From positions 1 to 5,350 of the forward strand of contig JAAYZQ010000271.1 in assembly GCA_012514775.1 (NCBI GenBank): 5,350 nucleotides of DNA, given 5' to 3'. The stretch comes from Anaerolineaceae bacterium. GTDB lineage: Bacteria; Chloroflexota; Anaerolineae; JAAYZQ01. Shown one piece after another: positions 1-5,350 of the stretch. A program made the translations under genes and the position numbers. How positions within the stretch are numbered: the stretch's first letter is position 1; every line of letters starts with the position of its first letter. Under the pieces are notes generated by a model that was not told where the DNA came from, made no database searches, and worked only from the letters and a program-made list of their open reading frames with translations.

Positions 1-3000
1 GCGCACGTCGAGCCGGACCAGGTAGGTGCCCGGCGCCGGCACGTCGGCCTGGAGCTCGTAGCGCCCCGGCCCCACCTGGGTCAGGGGCAACTGCTCGGCG
101 GAGTCGTCGCCCCCGTCGGGCCCGATGAGGGTTGCCGAAACGTCCAAAAAGTTGCGGGGCAGGCCGGCCTCGTCGCTGGCCTCGACGGTGACCAGCGCCT
201 GGTCGGCCCGCAGGGCGACGCTGGCGGCCACCCCCTCCACCTGGGGCACGGGCAGCGTCCAGCCCACGAGCTGCGACGCGAACCGGGCGAAATCGGGCCA
301 CGACAGCCACTCCGTGGCCCATTGGCCCTTCAGGTCCGAGGTCCAGGCCACCGCCCGGCCCAGGCCGTACTGCCACGTGGCCAGGAGCGGATCGCCCCGG
401 GGCGTGCTGAGGAGCACGCGGGCCGTCCCCTTGGGCGTCGTGCCGTTGTAGCCCAGGAGCAGGGGCAGCGCCGCCGGGTCCAGCCCCTGGAGCACCTGGC
501 CGGGCATGGAGGGCAGGGGGAAGAAGGGCTCCTCGATGATATACTGGCCCACGGCCTGGACGGTCTCTTTCAGAAAAAAGTCGGGCACGCTGAGGATGTC
601 GGTGGCCGGATAGTAGCGCCCGCCGCCGCGCTGGGCCAGCTCGGCCAGGTACTCGGCCGAGCCCTCGCCCGCGGCCACGACGCTGAGGGTGACGCCCTGT
701 TCGGCCATCTCGGCCGCCAGGGCCGTCAGGTCGCCGGTGTGCACCCAGCCGTCGGTCATCAGGATGACGTGTTTCAGGCGGGCATCCGTGCCCAGGAGGG
801 CGTCGTAGGCCACCTCGACGCCGCTGCGCAGGTTCGTCTGGCCCGCGGCCTGGATGCCGCCCACAGACTGCTCCAGGGTGACGGGGTCGGGTAGCTGCGA
901 CACCTCCAGCGCCCAATGGGCCTCCTCGTCAAAGGCCACGACGCCCAGGTAGTCGAGCTGGCCCAGGGCGCCGGCGGCGCGCATGATGGCCTCCTTGGCA
1001 ATGTCCACCTTGGGCTGCCCGACCTCCTGGCGCACGTAGCTCTGGTTCAGGTCGGGGTTGTCGCAGTGGCAGCGGCCCATGCTGCCCGACTTGTCCACGG
1101 CCAACACCAGTGCCAGGTTCGGCGTCTGCTCCCGGTTGCGCACCTCCATGTCCACGGGCAGCGCCTCTTCCAGGGCGGTGCGCAGGTAGCCGCCGGCGCC
1201 AAAGCCGTTCTCCCCGCCGGTGACCACCAGCCCGCGGCCCAGGTCCCGCACGTAGGCCTGGAGCGTGGTCATGGTGCCGGCGGGCAGCGAGGGGGCCGGC
1301 ACGTTGGCCAGCACCAGGGCGTCATAGCTCGCCAGCTCGGCCAGGGTCGTGGGGATCTCGCCCGGCGGCGCCACCGCCACCTGCATGTCGCCGGCGCGGA
1401 GGGCGGCGGCCAGGTTGTCGCCCTCGCCGGGCTGCCCCTCCACCACGAGCACGTTGGGCGGCCCGTGGACCACGGTAAAGGCGCTGCCCTCATTGTTCTG
1501 CAGCCAGGCGTCGGCCTCGGGCAGGATCTGGGCCCGGTAGCGCCGGAAGCCGGTCCCCCCCACGTCGGCGGCCTCCACGGGTACCAGGTAGCGGTTGGTG
1601 CCGACCTGGAGGCGCACCGCCTGAGAGTGGATGAGCTGCCCGTCGCCCAGGACGCGGAGCACGGCGTCCATCGGCGCGGTGCTGTTGACCGTCACCGCCA
1701 GCTCAAAGCTCTGCCCCTGGCGAACGTCGGCGGGGGCGTCCAGCGCCTCCAGCCGCACCTCCACGCCCGAATCGGCCTGGCCCAGGGGCACGAAGGACAG
1801 CTCGATGCCCCGCGCCGCGGCCAGCTCGGCCTGGGTCAGGGCGTCGCCCAGGTTCTGCCGGCCGTCCGACAGGAGCACCAGGCGCTTGGCGCCCTCGTCG
1901 GGAAAGAGCGCCATGGCCAACTGGAGCGCCCCGGCCACGTTCGTCCGGGTCGTGAGGGGCACCGAGGCCAGGTCGGCCAGCGCGCGCTCGGGGCTCGCCA
2001 GGCGCTCCACCAGGGCATCGCGGCCAAAGACGACCACCGCCGCCCGATCGCGGCTCGACATGCCCTCTAGCGCCTCGCGGATGAGGGCCTCGCCCTGGGC
2101 CTGCTCCTCGGGCGAGACGCTGTCGGAGGCGTCGAGGACAAAGACGGCCGTCAGCGAGTCGGCCCGCTGCCGCAGTTGGGCGCCCGCCAGCGAGAGGACC
2201 AGGAGGGTCAGCAGCAGGCAGCGGACGGCCAGCCCGGCCCAGAAGCGGCGGTCGCGGGCGGCCGGCCGCCGGCCGAGGAGGCCCACCGCCACGGTAAAGG
2301 GAATCGCCAGGAGCAGCCACAGGAGCCCGGGCCGCACGAAGGAAAAGGGCAGGACGGCGGGCAGCCCGGAGGCCTTTGACCCTTGCCGGCTCTCCAGGGC
2401 ATCGCGCACGCGGGCGACGGCGCCCCGGTTGTAGACCAGCCACTCGATCAAGAGCAGGGCCAGGGCCAGCCAGGCCAGGGGCCGCCACCACTCGCGGCGG
2501 GCCTGCTGCGGCGCCTCGTCGCCGCTGCCCTCCCCGCCGGCCAGGGGCAGCGTCTGGGCGGGCAGCACGTCCGACTCGGCCGAGGCCAGCAGGTTGACGG
2601 CAAAGCTGGCCTCCCGCTCCGCCGCCTCGCCCTCGGCGGCAGGTGCCTCCCAGGCGACCCGGTAGACGCCCAACTGGGCCGTATCGGCAAAGGAGGCCTG
2701 GCCCCCCTGGGGCACCACGCGCACCCGGGAGCCGTCGGGCCGGGTGACCGTCGCCTCGGCGGTCTCCGGAGGCAACGACAGGACGACGGGGGCGTGGGGC
2801 GCCACCTGGAGGGGCAGGTCGCTGGCGCTGCCCGGCGCCAGCCAGCCGGCCAGGTTCGACAGCAGCAGCGGAAAGGCCACCTGCAGCGGCAGGTCCGAGC
2901 GGTGCAGGTCAAAGGCCAGGACCGCCACCCGCCGGCCGCCCACCTCACCGGCGGCCAGCAATGGTATCTCCTCGCCGCCGGCCTCGCCGACGATGACCGT

Positions 3001-4362
3001 CCGGGCCCACGGATGCGTGACGAGGCGCGCCGACTCCAGGATGCTAATGGCGTCGCGGCCCAGGTTTACGTAGGCCAGGAGGGGATCGTCCTCCCCGGCT
3101 GCCCGTGGCACGGGACCGTCCACCGAGCCGGTGACGGTAAAGAACTCGGTGCTGCGGGGCGGGGCGATGAACAGCAGGTTGCCCGCGGGCAGCGTGGCCG
3201 TTAGCGGCAGGGTGCCGTCGAATATCGTGAGACCGGCCGCGGGGGATGCCGGCGCATCGGCCCGGCTTGCCTCCCAATCGTCCGGCTCCACGGCAATCAC
3301 GTCCAGGCCGGGCAGCAGGGCCAGGGCCGTTTCCAGGAAGAGGTTGCCCTCGCCGACGAGGGTCACGGCCGCGGGCCGGGTCGTGCGGTGGACGGCCCAC
3401 GCCCGGTCGTCCAGGGGCAGGACGTCCTGCCCCACGAGCTGCGCCTCCAATACGCGGGTGCTGGCCGGCAGCCCCTCGGCGACGACGGCCCGCTCGCCCC
3501 CGGCCGGGATCTCCAGGTCGTAGGCGTGGGCCAGCTGGCCGTCGGCATAGAGGGCCAGGCGGCGGCTGGCCGTCTCCTGGCCATAGTTCACCACCTGGAC
3601 AAAGGCCGACAGGCTCTCGCCGCCGGGCGCCTCGTCCAGCGACAGGACGCCCAGGGCCTGGTTGTCGCCGCTGCTGCCCACGGGCAGGTAGCGTACCCGG
3701 CCCTGGACCGCCAGCGCGGTGCCGGCCGTGCCGGCCGCCGCCCGCCAATCGGACAGGGTCACGCGCCCGTCCGACAGGACCACGATCTCGGCGTCGGGCT
3801 GGCGGGCGGCGATGGCCGACGCCAGCTCCAGGGCCGTGCTCAGGTCGCTGCCCCCCGGGCCGGTCCGCAGGCCCTGGATCGCGGCCTCGATCTCGCGGCG
3901 GTCCTGGCTGGAGGCCACGCGCACCTCCGCTCCCTGCCCGGCGGCAATGACCGTCACGCGGGCGTCGTCGGGCAGGTCCTCCACGAGCTGCAGCGCCCGG
4001 GCCGTGGCGGCCTCCAGGCGGGTCACCCCCCCGGCGCCGCCCGGCTCCCCGTCGGTGGCCGCCATGCTGGCCGACGTGTCGACGACGACGATGAGCGCCT
4101 GGCCGGCGGGACCCTCGGCCCAGGTAAAGGGCCGGGCCAGCGACAAAATGAGGGCGGCCAGGAACAGCAACTGCAAGACGAGGAGCAGGTTGCGGCGCAG
4201 CCGCTGCCAGGGCGCGTTGGCCTCCACATCGCGCACCATGCGCCGCCAGAGATAGACGCTGGACACGACCTGCTCGGTGCGCCGCAGCTTGAGCAGGTAC
4301 ATGGCGACGATGACCGGCAAGAGCAGGGCCAGGACAAATCCAGCCGGGGCAAGGAAACCCAT
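1..4362 (-). CDS. Triple-vWA membrane protein: BatA-like protein fused in frame to a vWA/GATase-like protein (3' end outside window)
   Basis: One open frame of 1454 codons with no stop, continuing past base 1. The N-terminus is BatA-like: TM1 about residues 3-24, a basic loop (KLRR...RRMVR...RLRR), and TM2 about 59-76. vWA1 follows, with MIDAS D95-T-S97-A-S99, S172 in place of the usual Thr, and D198 in VLSDGR. Next come a beta-rich region (about 235-330), a GATase-like Rossmann region (about 330-510), a beta-sandwich (about 515-575) and TM3 (about 628-644). The second part has a TM hairpin (about 680-696 and 710-728), then vWA2 with D744-A-S746-D-S748, T807 and D833. A beta-rich region (about 865-960) leads to a GATase-like domain (about 968-1075 and 1275-1373). 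vWA3 is nested inside that domain, with D1090-K-S1092-G-S1094, T1176 and D1204. A beta-sandwich from about 1378 is cut by the edge. The GATase-like domain has N1020 where a nucleophilic Cys would be expected, so it is unlikely to be enzymatic. There are only three Cys: 715, 1098 and 1100. The role is probably membrane-anchored, metal-dependent protein binding with MoxR/DUF58 partners. The fusion could be real or a lost stop codon. Domain calls are strong; function is inferred. Confidence 0.9.
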   Translation of the reverse strand, partial: MGFLAPAGFVLALLLPVIVAMYLLKLRRTEQVVSSVYLWRRMVRDVEANAPWQRLRRNLLLVLQLLFLAALILSLARPFTWAEGPAGQALIVVVDTSASMAATDGEPGGAGGVTRLEAATARALQLVEDLPDDARVTVIAAGQGAEVRVASSQDRREIEAAIQGLRTGPGGSDLSTALELASAIAARQPDAEIVVLSDGRVTLSDWRAAAGTAGTALAVQGRVRYLPVGSSGDNQALGVLSLDEAPGGESLSAFVQVVNYGQETASRRLALYADGQLAHAYDLEIPAGGERAVVAEGLPASTRVLEAQLVGQDVLPLDDRAWAVHRTTRPAAVTLVGEGNLFLETALALLPGLDVIAVEPDDWEASRADAPASPAAGLTIFDGTLPLTATLPAGNLLFIAPPRSTEFFTVTGSVDGPVPRAAGEDDPLLAYVNLGRDAISILESARLVTHPWARTVIVGEAGGEEIPLLAAGEVGGRRVAVLAFDLHRSDLPLQVAFPLLLSNLAGWLAPGSASDLPLQVAPHAPVVLSLPPETAEATVTRPDGSRVRVVPQGGQASFADTAQLGVYRVAWEAPAAEGEAAEREASFAVNLLASAESDVLPAQTLPLAGGEGSGDEAPQQARREWWRPLAWLALALLLIEWLVYNRGAVARVRDALESRQGSKASGLPAVLPFSFVRPGLLWLLLAIPFTVAVGLLGRRPAARDRRFWAGLAVRCLLLTLLVLSLAGAQLRQRADSLTAVFVLDASDSVSPEEQAQGEALIREALEGMSSRDRAAVVVFGRDALVERLASPERALADLASVPLTTRTNVAGALQLAMALFPDEGAKRLVLLSDGRQNLGDALTQAELAAARGIELSFVPLGQADSGVEVRLEALDAPADVRQGQSFELAVTVNSTAPMDAVLRVLGDGQLIHSQAVRLQVGTNRYLVPVEAADVGGTGFRRYRAQILPEADAWLQNNEGSAFTVVHGPPNVLVVEGQPGEGDNLAAALRAGDMQVAVAPPGEIPTTLAELASYDALVLANVPAPSLPAGTMTTLQAYVRDLGRGLVVTGGENGFGAGGYLRTALEEALPVDMEVRNREQTPNLALVLAVDKSGSMGRCHCDNPDLNQSYVRQEVGQPKVDIAKEAIMRAAGALGQLDYLGVVAFDEEAHWALEVSQLPDPVTLEQSVGGIQAAGQTNLRSGVEVAYDALLGTDARLKHVILMTDGWVHTGDLTALAAEMAEQGVTLSVVAAGEGSAEYLAELAQRGGGRYYPATDILSVPDFFLKETVQAVGQYIIEEPFFPLPSMPGQVLQGLDPAALPLLLGYNGTTPKGTARVLLSTPRGDPLLATWQYGLGRAVAWTSDLKGQWATEWLSWPDFARFASQLVGWTLPVPQVEGVAASVALRADQALVTVEASDEAGLPRNFLDVSATLIGPDGGDDSAEQLPLTQVGPGRYELQADVPAPGTYLVRLDVR
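2329..2427 (-). other. Fusion junction between the BatA-like and vWA/GATase-like halves
   Basis: Codons 646-678 link TM3 of the BatA-like half to the first helix of the second half. The BatA-like part ends in a typical C-terminal anchor (REWWRPLAWLALALLLIEWL, then VYNR). The second part begins at about PFSFVRPGLLWLLLAIP, which looks like the N-terminus of a stand-alone membrane vWA protein. Between them is a basic, disorder-prone linker (R646, R651, R653, R659, K663) with no stop codon. There is no in-frame ATG here. The only in-frame GTG codons are at residues 652 and 676, and neither has a purine-rich Shine-Dalgarno sequence at a suitable distance. I therefore annotate one continuous gene, but this is where a lost stop or a missed start should be sought. 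Confidence 0.7.
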
Positions 4363-4369
4363 CTCAGCG

Positions 4370-4377
4370 CCCCCCTC
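4370..4377 (-). promoter_or_regulatory. Shine-Dalgarno site of the triple-vWA gene
   Basis: On the minus strand the 15-base gap after the DUF58 stop codon reads GAGGGGGG, then CGCTGAG, then ATG. The purine-rich block contains a GAGG core and sits 7 bases from the start codon, which is good spacing. It supports ATG 4362 as the start, as does the BatA-like beginning MGFLAPAGF. The short gap also supports co-transcription with the DUF58 gene and argues against a separate promoter here. Confidence 0.8.
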
Positions 4378-5337
4378 TCATCGCAGCACCGCCTGCTGCC
4401 GCAGCCAGGCAAAGAGCAGCTCTTCCAGGGGCAGGGTGGTCTCCACGGGTACGTAGTGCATGCCCCGCGGCCCGCAAAAGCGCCGCAGGTCGTCCTGCCA
4501 GGCGGCCAGGTTGTCGCGGTAGCGCCGCAGCAGGGCATCGTCGGCCGTGATCTCGACCTCGGCCCCCGTCTCCAGGTCCCGGAGCTTCAGGTCGCCCGCC
4601 AGCTCGGGGCGGAGCTCGTCGGGGGAGAGGACGTGGAGCAGCGTCACCTCGAACCCTCGCGCCGCCAGGGCGTTGAGGCCCTCGGCTCCCTCCCTGCGGT
4701 CGAGAACTTCCGGCAGGTTGGCCGGCCCGGCAGCGGCGGGGGCGCTGTCCATGAGGTCCGAGATGACGATGAGGGGGCCCGGCTGCTGCGCGCGGGCCGC
4801 GTAGCGGCCCAGGGAGCGGCGCAAATCGGTGGTCCCCCGGGCCTCCAGCCCGACGAGGAACTGGAAGAGGGCGTTGGCCTGCTGCTTGCCCCGGTGGGGC
4901 GGGAAATAGGCCGGGCTTCCCTCGCTGCTGGCTCCCAGGGCGGTGACCGTCACCCGGTCGAGGCCGGCGAGGGCCACGTAGCCCAGGGCCCCGGCGGCGC
5001 GCAGGCCAAAACGGAGCTTGTTGGGCTCGCCCCAGTCCATGGAGAGGCTGGTGTCCACCAGGACGTGGACCGTGAGGTCCTGCTCCTCTACAAAGAGCTT
5101 CAGGAAAAAGCGCTCCAGGCGGGCGTAGGCGTTCCAGTCGATGCGCCGAAAGTCGTCGCCGGGGGCGTAGGGCCGAAAGTCGGCAAACTCGACGGACTGG
5201 CCGCGCTTGGGGCTGCGCCTCTCGCCCTGCATCTGCCCGGCCAGGGCCCGGCGGGAAAGGACGGCCAGGCGCTCCAGCTTGCGGAGAAAGGCCTCGTCGA
5301 ACAGGGGGGCAGGGCCTTCCGTTTGCGGTCCTGTCAT
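4378..5337 (-). CDS. DUF58 family protein with vWA-like fold (MoxR-associated)
   Basis: Complete 319-residue protein of the DUF58 family, which is typically encoded beside MoxR AAA+ ATPases and BatA-like vWA proteins. The diagnostic DUF58 block lies at residues 48-86: SVEFADFRPYAPGDD, then RRIDWNAYARLERFFLKLF. It is followed directly by a vWA-type strand and MIDAS motif D95-T-S97-L-S99. Further MIDAS-like positions are T170-D171 in GTTDL and D194 in VISDLMD. I see no signal peptide or membrane helix, so it is probably cytoplasmic, unlike longer DUF58 proteins that carry two N-terminal TM helices. The length fits the short soluble class. The ATG at 5337 leaves about 47 residues before the DUF58 block, normal for this class, and no better start is visible inside the window. 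It lies 15 bases upstream of the large vWA gene in the same orientation, so the two are almost certainly co-transcribed. The biochemical role is not established; assistance to a MoxR chaperone is inferred from the family. Confidence 0.93.
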   Translation of the reverse strand: MTGPQTEGPAPLFDEAFLRKLERLAVLSRRALAGQMQGERRSPKRGQSVEFADFRPYAPGDDFRRIDWNAYARLERFFLKLFVEEQDLTVHVLVDTSLSMDWGEPNKLRFGLRAAGALGYVALAGLDRVTVTALGASSEGSPAYFPPHRGKQQANALFQFLVGLEARGTTDLRRSLGRYAARAQQPGPLIVISDLMDSAPAAAGPANLPEVLDRREGAEGLNALAARGFEVTLLHVLSPDELRPELAGDLKLRDLETGAEVEITADDALLRRYRDNLAAWQDDLRRFCGPRGMHYVPVETTLPLEELLFAWLRQQAVLR

Positions 5338-5350
5338 GACCTGGTTTCCC

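Noticed and set aside
322..894. Plus-strand open frame of 190 codons
   Set aside because: Antisense shadow of vWA3 and the following region, with low-complexity composition and no domain.
916..2070. Long plus-strand open frame of 384 codons
   Set aside because: It is antisense, in codon register, to the vWA2/GATase region. Its translation is rich in His, Gly, Gln and Val with no recognisable domain. In-register antisense frames stay open easily in GC-rich genes.
2260..2280. GC-rich inverted stretch (GGCCGGCCGCCGGCC) as a terminator
   Set aside because: It lies within coding sequence for the RRPAAR loop, has no T-run on either strand, and such palindromic GC runs are expected by composition.
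2335..2337. Separate second gene starting at GTG (residue 676) instead of a fusion
   Set aside because: Position fits the expected N-terminus of the second half, but there is no Shine-Dalgarno sequence upstream and no stop codon ending the first half, so a single frame is the simpler reading. Kept as an alternative in the topology finding.
1631..2434. Plus-strand Ser/Arg/Ala-rich open frame
   Set aside because: Out-of-frame shadow with a composition typical of misread GC-rich DNA and no motif.
1703..2491. Minus-strand open frame of 262 codons overlapping the fusion junction
   Set aside because: Different register from the vWA frame; the translation is Pro/Arg/Gly-rich without domains, while the true frame carries TM helices and vWA2.
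2383..3204. Plus-strand open frame of 273 codons
   Set aside because: Antisense to the BatA-like half, which carries recognisable motifs in the opposite frame.
3044..3748. Minus-strand open frame of 234 codons
   Set aside because: Shifted-frame shadow of the BatA-like half, low complexity.
3246..3950. Plus-strand Pro/Arg/Gly-rich open frame
   Set aside because: Composition is that of a shifted GC-rich frame, and it overlaps vWA1 on the other strand.
4023..4538. Minus-strand open frame across the DUF58/vWA boundary
   Set aside because: Cys/Ser/Arg-rich shadow overlapping two well-supported genes in other frames.

Overview
The window is GC-rich (roughly 70% by eye) and coding almost end to end. 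All supported genes lie on the minus strand, so the biology reads from right (5350) to left (1). The content is the vWA part of a MoxR/Bat-type locus: a DUF58 protein followed by a membrane-anchored BatA-like vWA protein. This gene set, with GATase-like vWA proteins of this style, is common in Chloroflexota (Caldilineae/Anaerolineae-type genomes) and also occurs in Planctomycetes and other bacteria. Chloroflexota is my best guess for the host, with moderate confidence at most. There is no rRNA, tRNA or marker gene to settle it.

Region by region: (a) 5338-5350 holds only 13 bases upstream of the first gene. (b) 5337-4378 is a complete 319-residue soluble DUF58/vWA protein. (c) 4377-4363 is a 15-base spacer with a good Shine-Dalgarno sequence. 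(d) 4362-1 is one uninterrupted reading frame of 1454 codons that runs off the left edge. I checked every in-register codon on the minus strand and found no stop. This frame joins what are normally two proteins: a BatA-like protein (two N-terminal TM helices, vWA1, beta-rich region, GATase-like region, C-terminal TM; about residues 1-645) and a second membrane vWA protein (TM hairpin, vWA2, beta-rich region, Cys-less GATase-like domain with vWA3 nested inside it, then a beta-sandwich; about residue 675 onward). The result is a single predicted polypeptide with three vWA domains, each with a recognisable MIDAS metal site.

How the genes may work together: in characterised or predicted MoxR systems, a MoxR AAA+ ATPase acts with DUF58 and vWA proteins as a chaperone-like or metal-dependent assembly system at the membrane. 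Here the cytoplasmic DUF58 protein would pair with the large membrane vWA protein, and a moxR gene would be expected just beyond 5350. This partnership is inferred from family context. The most noteworthy points are the in-frame fusion, a membrane-topology conflict at its junction, and a Cys-His-Cys insertion beside the MIDAS motif of vWA3. No mobile elements, CRISPR arrays, RNA genes or terminators were seen.
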